This document shows positions 20,536 through 31,533 of a stretch of 64,000 nucleotides of DNA, piece after piece. The position numbers were made by a program, and so were the translations under genes. Under the pieces are notes generated by a model. It was not told the origin of the DNA. It did no database searches and was given only the letters and a program-made list of their open reading frames with translations. Within the stretch, counting starts at the first letter, position 1; every line of letters begins with the position of its first letter. The stretch is from Scheffersomyces stipitis CBS 6054 (taxonomy: Eukaryota > Ascomycota > Pichiomycetes > Serinales > Debaryomycetaceae), in NCBI RefSeq assembly GCF_000209165.1, contig NC_009044.1, positions 992,001 through 1,056,000 of the forward strand. Direction: 5' to 3'.

Positions 20536-21137
20536 TAACGTTGGTTAGCACGTCATTTCATTACTGGTTTAGAACGGTAATATCGTCTTCTAGTATATTG
20601 CATTTCCACTTTAATAAACTTACCGTTCGGGATTTCAGGGCCAAGTAGTAGCTGTAGACTCTCTTCTATGATTTTCACGCTCTTAATTCTCCTAATCTCG
20701 GCTTACTTCATGACTATATATTGTTCTCGCAATACATGTAATTATACGAAAATTAATAAAGGGGTCTTCCTGGCATATTATATAACCGCTTAGAGGTTCT
20801 TCGTACGCGATCGGAACTGAATTTTAAATCATTCAAAAAAACGTTTGGTTCAACAGATTATTTCAACAACCCTTGTAATCTACAAGACGAAGGCGCTGTG
20901 CATACAATAACCTCCTATAGACTAAACCATAATAGTTTATCGTTCAGACAGAAATTCGTTGATATACATGTCACATGACGTATGCTGGTTCCTGCAGATC
21001 CAAAATTTCAGGTCCTGCCCCCGAATGCATAAGGCAAACGTAACATATCTCGTCCAATTCGAAAATGAAATCCATCTTTTTCTTTCTCAATTGAATTCAC
21101 TCAACTGATTTGTAACTAATTTCAACATTTGTTAATC
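20536..21137. promoter_or_regulatory. Intergenic upstream of YOP1
   Basis: 602 bp between tandem + strand genes, with the RRP14 3' end and the YOP1 promoter. No ORF or RNA gene recognised. Confidence 0.4.
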
Positions 21138-21736
21138 ATGTCTTCTTTGCCCGAGCAAGCTAAGAACTTTTTGTCTCAAATTGATGCTGTATGTATGGAA
21201 ACCATTTTGTAAATTATGTGTTTTCAAGATTTGCAATACTAACCGATACTTAGAAAACTGCCAACCAACAACTTTTGCATCAATTCGAAAAGCAAACTGG
21301 TTTGCCAAGATCCTATGCTGTCTTAGCTTTGGTTGCCGTATACTTCGTGTTGATTTTCTTGAACGTTGGTGGCGTTGGTCAACTTTTGTCCAACATTGCT
21401 GGTTTTGTCATACCAGGTTACTACTCTTTGATTGCCTTGAACACCAGAACTTCCTCTGATGACACCCAATTGTTAACCTACTGGGTTGTATTCGCCTTCT
21501 TGAACGTCGTTGAATTCTGGTCCAAGGCTATCTTGTACTGGGTTCCATTCTACTTCTTGTTCAAGACCATCTTCTTGCTCTACATTGGTGTTCCATCATT
21601 CGGTGGTGCCACTCTTGTATACCAAAACATCATCAAGCCATTTTCCGAAAAATATGTTGGTACAGGTGGTAAAGGCAGTATTGCTAGCAAGATCGATGAT
21701 GCTGCTGAAGGTATTTCCTCTGGCGTTGAGCTCTAA
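21138..21736 (+). CDS. YOP1: ER tubule-shaping protein Yop1 (DP1/REEP family), spliced
   Basis: 177 residues from exon 1 (21138-21188, encodes MSSLPEQAKNFLSQIDA) and exon 2 (21254-21736). The 65-nt intron 21189-21253 carries GTATGT, TACTAAC at 21237-21243 and a terminal TAG. Yop1 is a hairpin membrane protein that bends ER tubules and works with reticulons and the Yip1/Rab system. Family signatures: FLNVGGVGQLLSNIAGFVIPGYYSLIAL, DDTQLLTYWVVFAFLNVVEFWSKAILYWVPFYFLFKTIFLLYIGVP and the terminal amphipathic helix. The unspliced frame would miss the first 24 residues. Confidence 0.95.
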
Positions 21737-21983
21737 GCCACTCCAGTTGGTATTTGTTTCATTGGCTAGTTCTACATCTATGGAAATTATTTATTACTAC
21801 GTCTTAGCACTGTATGCAAATGTATATTGTTCATGCGTGTGTCAGTAGCATACATCGGTAGCATGAATTGTTTTCCAGGTAATTGTGACATGTTGTGTCA
21901 AGGCATGTATGAAAATACTAGACACCTGTGTAGAAAATCTATGAATAAATTTGAAGCTTTTGTTCTCTCATAATCTCGTAATC

Positions 21984-22316
21984 TCAGACGAATTCAACTT
22001 CAGGCTTGTCTCCATACTTGACAACTCTAAGCGCAGCAGTTCTCTGGAAACCAAATGGTACATCGTTGACAACATCACTGAGTACCATAATTGCAACGCA
22101 CCATCCCCACATCATAAAAGTAGATGTGAACGAAGCTGCAATACCCTTGGGAAGTTGCTGTGCATAGGTCTTGAAGATGCCTGGAAGCACGTTTATACCT
22201 TTGGTTCCATTAGTTAATGTGGCATTTGGAACATATTTTGCAGCTACATTCGACTTGGTAGAAAAGGAACGAATTAATAATTCTACTGGTTTGTTCTTTA
22301 ACACTCTAGCAAACAT
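21984..22316 (-). CDS. Small predicted mitochondrial inner-membrane protein
   Basis: 110 residues, not recognised with certainty. The N-terminus (MFARVLKNKPVELLIRSFST) is basic, amphipathic and free of acidic residues except one Glu, like a cleavable mitochondrial presequence. One hydrophobic segment (about 61-84, SFTSTFMMWGWCVAIMVLSDVV) is followed by a short soluble tail. Size and layout fit an accessory subunit of a respiratory complex (complex I or cytochrome oxidase), but I cannot name which. Convergent with YOP1. Confidence 0.6.
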   Translation of the reverse strand: MFARVLKNKPVELLIRSFSTKSNVAAKYVPNATLTNGTKGINVLPGIFKTYAQQLPKGIAASFTSTFMMWGWCVAIMVLSDVVNDVPFGFQRTAALRVVKYGDKPEVEFV

Positions 22317-22776
22317 GATTTTATTATGGTTGATGATTTGTTATTGATTTGCTTTAGATAGGGATACTTCAGCTAGCAAATTGTCTACTATAGAAGCTCA
22401 TGCTACAGCTTATATACTTCCAATTTCCTATAAAGCAATCCCCACCCGTTTCCGAGGCACATTCATATTCCATAGTGTAGTATGTAATAGTCCGCAATTC
22501 ATGTTGCAAAACTGTCAGATGCAAAGCCCATGCAGAAATTTTTGCAATAATTGATATCAAACCCCGCCAAAAAAACAAAAAGTGCAGTGATCACTAAAAA
22601 ATCAAAATCCGAACTATTATCACAAAATAAATTTTGCATTGTATATCCGAACTAGATAGTTTCCAAATAAATATCGTTTATTATACAATTAATGTCATTT
22701 AAGAAGCATGACTGAAGTTGAAACTAAAGGAGAGAACACTTGTAGCAAACAAATAATACAAACTAAATAGAGAAAA
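22317..22776. promoter_or_regulatory. Intergenic between small mitochondrial gene and RSN1-like gene
   Basis: 460 bp containing the promoter of the leftward small gene and the 3' end of the RSN1-like gene. No gene or repeat recognised. Confidence 0.4.
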
Positions 22777-25464
22777 TTAAACTTTGAGTGCCTCTTCGTA
22801 ACTAGGTGGTGGTCCGGTGTAGGTTGCGGAACCCTTCTCGTTGAACTCGGTATTACTGTTGGAAACATCAACTCCACCTTCAATAGCCCTATTCATCTCA
22901 ATGTCAGAGAGACCCAAATTGTCCTTGACAATCCAAATGTGAGGTTCTTCGTCAGTAACAGATGGATCAGCATAAGCTGTCTTCACGAACTCATCATTGT
23001 ATTCAATGTAGTTGAAGTAGCATGCTGGCATCTTCGCACGTACGATATCAAAGGTTTCGGATTTTGGCTTGAAGAACTTTGTTAACCAAGAAACACCCTT
23101 TCCTGGAACAGCCACAACTTGACCGACAGCAGCAGTCTTACCTCCTTCAAGCTCGGATGCCTTGTCGAAGGGACTATGCTTGTCTGATTCATCTGAGCCA
23201 GCAACCTTGGACTCGGGTCCAGATTCGTTTGCCCTCTCAGATGCGCCTCCTTGGATTGTGACATCCTGGTCTTGATAGGCACCAAGTTCATTACCACCTT
23301 CCCAGTAGTTAGTACCCTCTGTCTTAATTTCTTTGTAACCCTGGTCGTGCATTGGATATTCGAGTGACTTGTTGCCAGCCGCGTATCTAATAGCAGAAAT
23401 TGGAACTGTTTCCCACAATGGTAAGTACTTCCACTTCAAGTAGAGGTGAACAGCGACAGTAACTGGAATGGTGAGAGCTTCCAAAGCAACAGAGACCCAA
23501 TTCTTACCAAAGACAAACATAGCTGTAAGACAAACCTCAGCCAAGTATAATCCAACGAATAATTGCAACAAACCTCTTGGGTAATTTCTACCACGAGCGT
23601 CTACAGGGTTTGGCTGCAAAACATAAACCAAGGTGTAAATGTAGGCCAAGTAAATAACAAGAAAAGCGATACCAGCAAATCCAAGCACCAATGGTGCTAT
23701 GATGGCATAACATAAACCAATCACTGCCAAGAGTTGATAAGCGGGATAGGTGGTAGACCAGTCAGGGGAACCTATTTTATACCATACGTTCCATTTAGCT
23801 CTAGGGGTACTAGCAAGTCTGCTGAAAACCTGTGACAAAATCAAAGGAACAATTTGCAACAACAAACCAGAGGGAATAGTCAAGCCCTGCAAGCAGAAGA
23901 ATGCTAGATAGAAATTTGAAGCCTTAGGCAAATTGCTTGATAACAATTGCAAAGCGGTACCAGGCTTACTTATAATAGATGTAACAGAGGAAGCTGCGGC
24001 AGAAGTAACGGTGACAACAAGGAATGAATGAACAACCTGGAAGGCGAAGAACCATGCTTGACAGAATCCATTGACTTCTTGAATAGTAATACAGCCAGCA
24101 ACTTTACCCATCTTCTTAATAAATGGAGGAACCAAAGACATCAAAATAGCCAAGGCAACCACTGGAAGTAAACCGGTGATAATTCCCATAAGTTTTGCAG
24201 GCATGTTGTCGATAAATCTAAGGAAATGGACTTTGTCTGTTAAAAAGTTAATATTGGAGATAGCACCGACAACTGCAACGGGGATAGCCCAGAAAATAAT
24301 CATTAAAGTCAAGACAGTATTGGCAACAACTTTTTTAGCCCATCTGGACTTCTTGGTTAAAGGTAAGTTTTCCCAAATAATGTCACTGGGAGCTAATCCG
24401 CTAAATCTTCTAACACCCTTCAAGTCCTTATTGAATGGAACGGCTTGGTAGGCCAATTGCAAGTCTAATTGAGTTGGAAACTCGATGAAGACAGATGGAA
24501 CCTGTTTGTTTTCCTTGAAATTTTCTTGCTGCTCTTTAATCGACGTGTTCAATTCACCAAGTCTCTCGACACCATAGTTCAATGTATCGACCTTCTTACC
24601 GATCAAGAACTTCAACCTATGAGTTGGCCTCTTCTTTCCATCCTTCAAGTATTTATCAATTTCATCGGCAGGCTCTGGTGTTGGCTTTTTCTTCTTGATT
24701 GCCTTGTTCCTCATCTTGACAGCCTTAATGATGACCTTGTTGGCAGCCCCTTCGTATTTACCAGCTAACTTGGTACGTTCCTTTACATCTTTTTCTAACT
24801 TTTTATAGTCTCTAGCATACCATATAGTCTTAGCTGGTGGAAAATACGAACGCAATGTCTCCTCTTCGTAAAGACTTTCAGGAATTTCTGTGAGGAGAAG
24901 AGTTCTTGATGAAAGTAGAGAATCATACAATGGAGTAGTTTGTACAGCGTGTCTAAATGTAGTGTAGTAGACAATTTCACGGTAGATCAAGAAGAGGACG
25001 GAGCCAAAAAAAATCCAGGAAACAAAAATGTGGGCCAAAAATCTCCATTTGTTGTTGACGTTGGAGTATGAGATGGCATTGAAACCCTTTTGGCCATTAC
25101 TGTTGGTGGCATTGACAGGGAACAAGATTGGCCAAGTGATGAAACATCCCAAGATACAAATCAAACCAAACTCAAGAAGAAAACGGATAAAGAAGTAGCC
25201 ATCAATACCGGCTTGTTGGATGAGGTAGGACTCGGATTTCTTCAAAACATGGGGAGCCCAGGAAAATAAGCCCGTCGGAGTGGACTCGGTTTGCAAATCT
25301 TTTGGGACGGTCTCGATGATGGAACGAGGTTCATAGACTCTCTTCTGCTTCTTACGGATGGCAATGAAGAGAAGTATAAACACAGCTGCGATGACCGCAG
25401 TGGGGATCAATGCCGCCAAAAACTGGGATACCGAGCTATCGGAACTGGTGCTACTGTCAGACAT
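22777..25464 (-). CDS. RSN1: RSN1-type membrane protein of the OSCA/CSC1/TMEM63 channel family
   Basis: 895-residue multispanning protein. Layout: one N-terminal membrane segment (about 14-35), two more near 88-110 and 140-165, a large cytosolic domain (about 185-370) with a Lys-rich coiled region, then the channel-type block of about seven to eight segments (about 385-680), and a cytosolic C-terminal extension ending TYTGPPPSYEEALKV with a PPxY motif. Order and content match the RSN1/PHM7/CSC1 group, whose animal and plant relatives are mechanosensitive cation channels. S. cerevisiae Rsn1 is linked to rescue of an exocyst mutant. The PPSY motif suggests an Rsp5-type ubiquitin ligase docking site. 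RSN1 is the best guess among paralogues. Confidence 0.85.
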   Translation of the reverse strand: MSDSSTSSDSSVSQFLAALIPTAVIAAVFILLFIAIRKKQKRVYEPRSIIETVPKDLQTESTPTGLFSWAPHVLKKSESYLIQQAGIDGYFFIRFLLEFGLICILGCFITWPILFPVNATNSNGQKGFNAISYSNVNNKWRFLAHIFVSWIFFGSVLFLIYREIVYYTTFRHAVQTTPLYDSLLSSRTLLLTEIPESLYEEETLRSYFPPAKTIWYARDYKKLEKDVKERTKLAGKYEGAANKVIIKAVKMRNKAIKKKKPTPEPADEIDKYLKDGKKRPTHRLKFLIGKKVDTLNYGVERLGELNTSIKEQQENFKENKQVPSVFIEFPTQLDLQLAYQAVPFNKDLKGVRRFSGLAPSDIIWENLPLTKKSRWAKKVVANTVLTLMIIFWAIPVAVVGAISNINFLTDKVHFLRFIDNMPAKLMGIITGLLPVVALAILMSLVPPFIKKMGKVAGCITIQEVNGFCQAWFFAFQVVHSFLVVTVTSAAASSVTSIISKPGTALQLLSSNLPKASNFYLAFFCLQGLTIPSGLLLQIVPLILSQVFSRLASTPRAKWNVWYKIGSPDWSTTYPAYQLLAVIGLCYAIIAPLVLGFAGIAFLVIYLAYIYTLVYVLQPNPVDARGRNYPRGLLQLFVGLYLAEVCLTAMFVFGKNWVSVALEALTIPVTVAVHLYLKWKYLPLWETVPISAIRYAAGNKSLEYPMHDQGYKEIKTEGTNYWEGGNELGAYQDQDVTIQGGASERANESGPESKVAGSDESDKHSPFDKASELEGGKTAAVGQVVAVPGKGVSWLTKFFKPKSETFDIVRAKMPACYFNYIEYNDEFVKTAYADPSVTDEEPHIWIVKDNLGLSDIEMNRAIEGGVDVSNSNTEFNEKGSATYTGPPPSYEEALKV

Positions 25465-26780
25465 GGTAAACGTGACGATGTTTGGCTGACGAAGCGGTAA
25501 AATACAGCAAATACTACAGATAGATGAAAGAATAAGAAGGAACAGGGAAAAACTTGGGTTTATATTTATCTACTGGTAAGTGGAAGGCAATTGGAACTGA
25601 AATTCCAAATACCTGGCTTATTCGCACTCATGTAATGATTTTAATCTTTTGTTTTGATTTAACGTTTAGATTTTTTTTTGTGCGAGGGGCAGCGAAGAAT
25701 TTAGTCAACTAATTGATTTTGTAGTGACCTCATTTGTCGCGCCCAACTAGGGAAGAAGAGATAAGTGCTGGTTGTTGGGTGGAAAAGCGTTGTTCACTAT
25801 GCAAACCATTTCACACCCGTTACAATTTCACATATCCATACTTCACCTCTCAAACCATGTACGACAATCTGCAGCAGAGGCTGTGCCTTGTCCTGAAACT
25901 TGGTTAGTTGCATAGTACCACATACCAAACGTTGTTAAGGAATATCCATTTCTTGTTTACATTCTGCGCCGTAGTGATAGTATTACGGTTAGGGTCCCTT
26001 TTCCGTGCTCGCGCACACAATGCTACTTTATTTTATTGTATTGTCATGGCAGCGGTAATCATCATCTAGTCGATGCAAGGTCGCGTCAAGTTGCTGATGC
26101 TGTCATGTGAAACTCGGTTCCAACTGAAATTCTGGCTCTCAGCCAGCGGAACCCTTCTAGAATTGAAATACCATTTATTATCAGAAACGGGAAGTAGTAG
26201 TTGAAAATTTCAGTGCCCCATGTGTCCTAATTGGCTGAATTTGTAGGAATGAGAGGTAGAATGCGCTTCGGATACGCATTGCCTATTTTGATCTTCTCCT
26301 ACAGTATTGTTTCACACCTAAGATCAGGAACTGTACTGCTGCTACTGATACCTGCAGAAAAAATACGTCAATGAATTTGAGGATTATGTAGCCTCTTCAA
26401 CACTACAAGCAAGCTTACTTTCTTACACGGCAAGCCTATTGTTGACTGCTAGATAGTTGAAACCAAATTAAGTAGGTAAAACGTACGAAAACAGACTTCG
26501 TGTTTTCTGTCAACATTATTCTCTTGTTCCTTGAAGGTGGAAGGAAAATTGTGTTCTTTTTGGGAAATATTTGAGAATTGATTGCAAAATTATCTAGTTT
26601 ATCTATAAAGGGAAGCTATCAACTTTTTATTACGCTAAACAATAGACAAAAGAAGGAAAGTACGAGAAGAAACTATAATTCAATTATAACTATAAAACTG
26701 CGTCCAAAAATTCAGAAAAATGTACTGCTTATTTCATTCCATCCTTCTAATAATCTACTATCGCTCGAAGCAGTTCAAAA
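25465..26780. promoter_or_regulatory. Long divergent upstream region
   Basis: 1.3 kb between the RSN1-like gene (leftward) and an unknown secreted protein gene (rightward). A small frame at 26578-26784 starts only at TTG and overlaps the next ATG; it is not called. No RNA gene or LTR remnant seen. Confidence 0.4.
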
Positions 26781-27728
26781 ATGAGATACTCAACGTTAAC
26801 TTGCTTGGCACTTATCTCAACGATTCTCAATGGATTTCCCATTTCAGGAGATATGGGTGGTAAAAATGCACGAGGTAGCTACTCAGAAGGGAAGGATTTC
26901 TTTGACCCTAATCCTGGAGCAAACGGTGAGCCACCAGTGAATACCATTAAGGTACTGACATTGGACGGAGTATTGTCGAAGTATGGTTATCTCTTGGAGA
27001 GTGAAAATGAAGAACAATTTCTATTCCACATAATTGAAGACAACTCGTTCCTTGTAAGAGCTCATGCTGCTGTAGTTGGGAAACCCACCACCGGTCCAAA
27101 CTCACCTGTCCAAAATTTGGACGACATTACCAAAAGAGGAATCTTTCGGAAGAAGAAAAAGAACAATAAGCAAGCGAATCAAGAAAAGCAAGTAGCTGGC
27201 AAGGCTAATGAAAAAAGATTTGACTGGGTACATTTCACATATGAAGATGAAGAAGTCACCCGTTATCCCCATATTCCAATTAGCGCTTGTCAATCTCAAG
27301 AATTTGGACAGGAAGGATCAATATCCTTTTCTTACGCTTTCTCTTCAACCTTGCATTCCAAGCACAACTTCGACGTAACATTTCTGATTACTTATATGAT
27401 ATTTTCTGTCGCACTAGGTATGAAGATGAGTGTCGAATTAACCTCAACAAGAGAAGTGAGTGGAACCACAACCTGTAATCTCAAGGCTGGGCAGGTTGGC
27501 CAAATCTGGGCAAGCCCAGTGTATGCTTCAGCAAAACCAAAAACGAGACTACTCCAGTGGAGGTCAGACACGCAGGAATTCTTAACTTTGTCTGAATTCA
27601 AGGTGTATGAGAGACTTTTTGCTCTTATGGAACATTCAATTCTTGAAATTGAATGTGTTACGAGCGACATTGCAAGACTTGAATGTACGAAGAGACCTGG
27701 TGACCCATACATGTCCTCTTTACTTTAA
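26781..27728 (+). CDS. Unknown secreted protein
   Basis: 315 residues, family not recognised. MRYSTLTCLALISTILNGFP looks like a signal peptide, with cleavage likely after about residue 18-22. A Gly/Asn/Pro-rich stretch is followed by a basic patch (about 113-130, RGIFRKKKKNNKQANQEKQ). The part ending in KRG near 110-113 and the KR pairs could be Kex2-type processing sites. Four Cys in the second half (in SACQS, TTCNL, IECVT and LECTK) could form disulfides. There is no GPI-type hydrophobic C-terminus. Likely a secreted or cell-surface protein; function unknown. Confidence 0.7.
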   Translation: MRYSTLTCLALISTILNGFPISGDMGGKNARGSYSEGKDFFDPNPGANGEPPVNTIKVLTLDGVLSKYGYLLESENEEQFLFHIIEDNSFLVRAHAAVVGKPTTGPNSPVQNLDDITKRGIFRKKKKNNKQANQEKQVAGKANEKRFDWVHFTYEDEEVTRYPHIPISACQSQEFGQEGSISFSYAFSSTLHSKHNFDVTFLITYMIFSVALGMKMSVELTSTREVSGTTTCNLKAGQVGQIWASPVYASAKPKTRLLQWRSDTQEFLTLSEFKVYERLFALMEHSILEIECVTSDIARLECTKRPGDPYMSSLL

Positions 27729-27845
27729 ACTTCATAAAAAAGAAAGAGATGTATATTATGATATCTATGCTCGTAAGACCTCGTAAAGGTCCCAAAAAGA
27801 TGACTAGATGTTATTTCAAAAATTTGTAGTGATCGTCAAGATTGT

Positions 27846-28574
27846 TTAATCCTTACCAGAACCTTTCGTATTAATGCCATCTGAAATGTTGATTGTTGAT
27901 GCTTCTATATTGCTGGAAGAGGACGACCCTTCACGTAACTCAGAATGACCAGGTGGAGGACCAGAAGGAGGTATAAAAGACCCTGTAACTGTATGTACTG
28001 GTGGTCTATAGAAATCACCAAGACTTTCATTAGACTCACTTCCGACAATGTCCATGCCTGGAGGAGGTCCAGTTGGTCTGGAAATATCGGCATCCTCATC
28101 GGTCAACACTCCAGCCGGTACTGTAGAGCTGATTGGAATAGCATCTCCATGCACTGAAGTCTGCCTTTGATGAGCACTTGGGGGAGGTGCCATCAGAGCA
28201 GCCTTGGCGTTTGGATTCGCATGGAATTTACCTGACTGGTCGTAGTATCCCATATCGTATTCATTGGCTTCAGCAGTATAGGTTGGAACGTAAGCACTAG
28301 GAAGATCTGGATCTCTAACGTTATCTGGTTGATCATACTGGGTTTGGGACTGTCTGTACGACGGAGGAGTCATCCATCTTGTTCCATAGAGAGGTTGAAC
28401 ACCCTGCCGTGATCTTTTCTTGTTCACTCGCAAGGTTCCAAAAATGACTATTAGAATAAGTACAATGAAGATAGCAAAAAACGCCCATCTGGCTCCACCA
28501 GAAGCCCATGTATCACCTCCCCAGGCATCTCTCCTGTGAAGTATTACGCTTCCATATTGCTTTATATAAGCCAT
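27846..28574 (-). CDS. RCR1: Rcr1/Rcr2-family membrane protein
   Basis: 242 residues. A short lumenal N-terminus, one membrane segment (about 28-49) and a basic stop-transfer NKKRSRQG are followed by the family signature GTRWMTPPSYRQSQTQY (64-80) and PTYTAEANEYDMGYYDQSGKFHANPNAK (about 97-124), nearly as in S. cerevisiae Rcr1 and Rcr2. PPSY at 70-73 is a PY motif for the Rsp5 ubiquitin ligase. The cytosolic tail is Pro/Ser-rich. Rcr1 limits chitin deposition from the ER and Rcr2 acts in plasma-membrane protein sorting to the vacuole; which role applies here is open. Convergent with the secreted protein gene. Confidence 0.87.
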   Translation of the reverse strand: MAYIKQYGSVILHRRDAWGGDTWASGGARWAFFAIFIVLILIVIFGTLRVNKKRSRQGVQPLYGTRWMTPPSYRQSQTQYDQPDNVRDPDLPSAYVPTYTAEANEYDMGYYDQSGKFHANPNAKAALMAPPPSAHQRQTSVHGDAIPISSTVPAGVLTDEDADISRPTGPPPGMDIVGSESNESLGDFYRPPVHTVTGSFIPPSGPPPGHSELREGSSSSSNIEASTINISDGINTKGSGKD

Positions 28575-29259
28575 AACGATTGATTGTTGTCTTGTAGTAG
28601 TATAATAATAGGTTGTGTAGAAAAAGTGTTTCTAATTAATTAACTTCTTGTGAGGCTATGGCTCGCAAGTTTCAAATTTTTGGATGCTGTATACGGAGAT
28701 ACTATAGATGCAATTTATACGAACAATGTACGTTCAAGAAGGCGTTTATTTCGATCGAAATACTTAATTTACCGTTGGCATAAAAGTGTTAACAGAAAAT
28801 TTAGAAGGATCACGAAACCCATCAACGGCAGTACAGCCGGATCCACTAACGCCAAGGCTGAGTAACTGTGCACTCCTATAATGTCTAACCCCATCATATA
28901 CAATTCGTGTGGAGTTGTCGGACGTACTTAGACTGTTTGGTAACCACATTTTGTACGCCATTGTTATAGTCTATAAAGAACTGACTGTAGCATGAACTTG
29001 CCATGTAAGCATTGGATTCTTACGTTCTCAGCCTGGTCATAGGGTCTAATTACATCATTTCACTGCTACCTTTTTGTACGCAATCCTAGGGTTCCGGAAT
29101 TGTGAGAATGTCACGCGCAAACATTGAAAGCTTCCTATATTCCCTAGTTATTTCCGGTTTCATTGTTGGCTCGGTTTTTATGTAGTGTACATAGTTGATC
29201 TGGTCTCACATTAATGAATACATTGCGTGATAAATCACGCGACTGCACCAACCTTCAAA
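28575..29259. promoter_or_regulatory. Divergent promoter between RCR1 and SPO11
   Basis: 685 bp. Must hold both promoters. A 71-codon frame at 28650-28865 has no recognisable content. I did not find a clear meiotic URS1-like site. Confidence 0.4.
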
Positions 29260-30504
29260 ATGAAATTCGAAGTAGCTTTTGGCTGCAAATACAGTTATAA
29301 CAACACAGTCATGAAGCACCACCTAAAGTTCATGGCAATAAAGGCCGAGTACTCCTGTGAGGCGTCCTTCAGTTTAGCAGTATGCTTGAAAAGTGAAAGT
29401 AGTGGAGACGTCCAAATCTTCCATTCACAAGAAAATCATAACAAATCAAAAGAGAACATGATCTTGACTTCCAAGTGGATGGACATTGTACAAACAATAA
29501 ATTCTGAACGTGAGTTCGTTCTTTCGTATGGTAGCAGAAATGGTTCGAAGATACACTTTTTAAGGCAGTTTGCAGACCTGGATATATTGGTCCAAAGATT
29601 TACTGCCACATTAAAGGTGTTGAAGATCCTACTTCTACAGGCACAATCAAATTCTAAGAAATCAACAACAATAAGAGATATTTACTATCAAGATGTTGAA
29701 GCCTTTCACTGGAAACAAAGATATTGCAATGAAATTTTGCACCTGATTGTTGTCGATTCCTTGGGTTTGAGTTTGGAACACAATTTCAGCATATACCCTT
29801 CTCAAAAGGGTCTTGTGTATGGTGATTTTGCAATACAGTCTAATGAAGGAACTATATTTCAAATGAGCTATTCTGAAGAACCAGTTTTAATTCCTCTACA
29901 CACCAAGTTTGAACACATCTTACCAAATGAGGAAAGTCACTATGCTATAGTCATTTTAGAAAAAGAAGCTGTTTTCCAATCCTTTTGCTATTACATCAAG
30001 ACCAGATATACGTTGAAAGACAATTTCGTACCTGACAACTTAATTGTGGTGACTGGAAAGGGGTTTCCAGATAATTTGACCAAGAAATTTGTCAATATCC
30101 TTGCAAATACTGCATTCACCAATTCAGTAACTCTAGGCTTTTTCGACTCTGACGTTTATGGAATAAATATCTGCAAAAATTACCAAGATGAAATTGCTAC
30201 GGAATCTAAATCAAGAGATATCTATGCTGGGGTCTATTTGATGGACTACATTGCTGGATGGAGTGACATTACGGCTAGAGAAAGGATACTAATAATGAGC
30301 ACAATTACGAAGATAACTACGGTGTATCCCACTATTCAAAATAAAAGATTTCACAGAGAGTTAACGAGAGGATTGTGGTTGTCCAAGAAATGTGAAATGA
30401 ACGTATACCAAGGTGATGCAGACCAATCAGAAGGAATTTCATCAATTGCGATCAATGAATACATACTATCTCAAATCAATTCCCACAAAAAAGTGATCAA
30501 ATAA
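29260..30504 (+). CDS. SPO11: Meiotic double-strand-break endonuclease Spo11
   Basis: 414 residues from the ATG at 29260; the frame extends 11 codons upstream only from a GTG. Spo11 is the topoisomerase VI A-like protein that makes meiotic DNA breaks and stays covalently linked through a tyrosine. The winged-helix motif RDIYYQDVEAF places that tyrosine at Y143 (Y142 adjacent). The Toprim domain shows the acidic metal site: E234 in VILEKEAVF, GKGFPDN near 265-271 and DSD at 296-298 followed by VYGI. Length matches S. cerevisiae Spo11 (398). The gene ends 165 bp before IPP1 on the same strand. An intact SPO11 implies that meiosis is retained. Confidence 0.93.
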   Translation: MKFEVAFGCKYSYNNTVMKHHLKFMAIKAEYSCEASFSLAVCLKSESSGDVQIFHSQENHNKSKENMILTSKWMDIVQTINSEREFVLSYGSRNGSKIHFLRQFADLDILVQRFTATLKVLKILLLQAQSNSKKSTTIRDIYYQDVEAFHWKQRYCNEILHLIVVDSLGLSLEHNFSIYPSQKGLVYGDFAIQSNEGTIFQMSYSEEPVLIPLHTKFEHILPNEESHYAIVILEKEAVFQSFCYYIKTRYTLKDNFVPDNLIVVTGKGFPDNLTKKFVNILANTAFTNSVTLGFFDSDVYGINICKNYQDEIATESKSRDIYAGVYLMDYIAGWSDITARERILIMSTITKITTVYPTIQNKRFHRELTRGLWLSKKCEMNVYQGDADQSEGISSIAINEYILSQINSHKKVIK

Positions 30505-30669
30505 CACGTGATCGAAGTGCCCAATAGTTTCGCAATAATTTTGTATTCGTGAAATACACGCCTTCCCCTGCAGTTTGGCCCAACAACAGCGAATCAAGTC
30601 GTTGAAAAGTTTCACAACTAATAATTGTTTGTAAAAGAATTGATTGTTACCGTAAACCAATTGGACAAA

Positions 30670-31533
30670 ATGTCGTACACCACTCGTCAAGTCGCTGCTG
30701 CCAACACTTTGGACTACAAAGTCTACCTTGAAAAGGATGGAAAGGTTGTTTCTCCTTTCCATGACATCCCTTTGTACGCCAATGAAGAAAAGACCATCTT
30801 GAACATGATCGTAGAAGTTCCAAGATGGACTAACGCTAAGTTGGAAATCTCCAAGGAACAAAAGTTGAACCCAATCATCCAAGACACCAAGAAAGGTAAA
30901 TTGAGATTCGTTCGCAACTGCTTCCCACACCACGGTTACATTCACAACTATGGTGCTTTCCCACAAACCTGGGAAGACCCAAACCAAATTCACCCAGAAA
31001 CTAAGGCTAAGGGTGATAACGATCCTTTGGATGTATGTGAAATTGGTGAAAGGGTTGCCACTGTAGGTGAAGTAAAGCAGGTTAAGGTCTTGGGTGTCAT
31101 GGCTCTTTTGGACGAAGGTGAAACTGACTGGAAGGTTATCGTTATTGATGTCCACGACCCATTGGCTCCAAAGTTGAACGACATCGAAGATGTTGAAACT
31201 CACTTGCCGGGTTTGTTGAGAGCCACCAACGAATGGTTCAGAATTTACAAGATTCCTGATGGTAAGCCAGAAAACCAATTCGCTTTTTCGGGTGAATGTA
31301 AGAACAAGAAGTATGCTGAAGAAATCATCAGCGAATGTGCAGAAGCTTGGGACAAGTTGATTAAGGGCGAAAGTGTCGACTCTAAGGGTATTGACTTAAC
31401 TAACACCACCTTGTCTGATTCACCTACCTTCAGTGCTGCCGCCTCCAAAGAAATAGCAGCTGCCGCTCCAGCTGCCGCTGCTCCGATTGACAAGTCTGTC
31501 GACAAGTGGTTCTTCATCTCTGGTGCTCATTAA
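30670..31533 (+). CDS. IPP1: Soluble inorganic pyrophosphatase
   Basis: 287 residues, the same length as S. cerevisiae Ipp1. It hydrolyses pyrophosphate to phosphate in the cytosol and so drives biosynthetic reactions. Family landmarks: [26 protein letters not shown], the metal-binding signature [12 protein letters not shown], and [22 protein letters not shown]. The start MSYTTRQ matches the family; the frame runs 15 codons further upstream only from a non-ATG codon. A low-complexity Ala/Pro insert sits near residues 255-275 ([17 protein letters not shown]), then the ending [11 protein letters not shown]. Codon choice is strongly biased, as expected of a highly expressed gene. Confidence 0.98.
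   Translation: MSYTTRQVAAANTLDYKVYLEKDGKVVSPFHDIPLYANEEKTILNMIVEVPRWTNAKLEISKEQKLNPIIQDTKKGKLRFVRNCFPHHGYIHNYGAFPQTWEDPNQIHPETKAKGDNDPLDVCEIGERVATVGEVKQVKVLGVMALLDEGETDWKVIVIDVHDPLAPKLNDIEDVETHLPGLLRATNEWFRIYKIPDGKPENQFAFSGECKNKKYAEEIISECAEAWDKLIKGESVDSKGIDLTNTTLSDSPTFSAAASKEIAAAAPAAAAPIDKSVDKWFFISGAH

Noticed and set aside
29227..29259. N-terminal extension of SPO11
   Set aside because: Begins with GTG, not ATG; the first ATG at 29260 gives a family-like length.
30466..31278. 270-codon frame on the - strand opposite IPP1 and the SPO11 end
   Set aside because: It lies antisense to a fully conserved pyrophosphatase gene with biased codons; such bias often opens antisense frames. The predicted protein matches no family.
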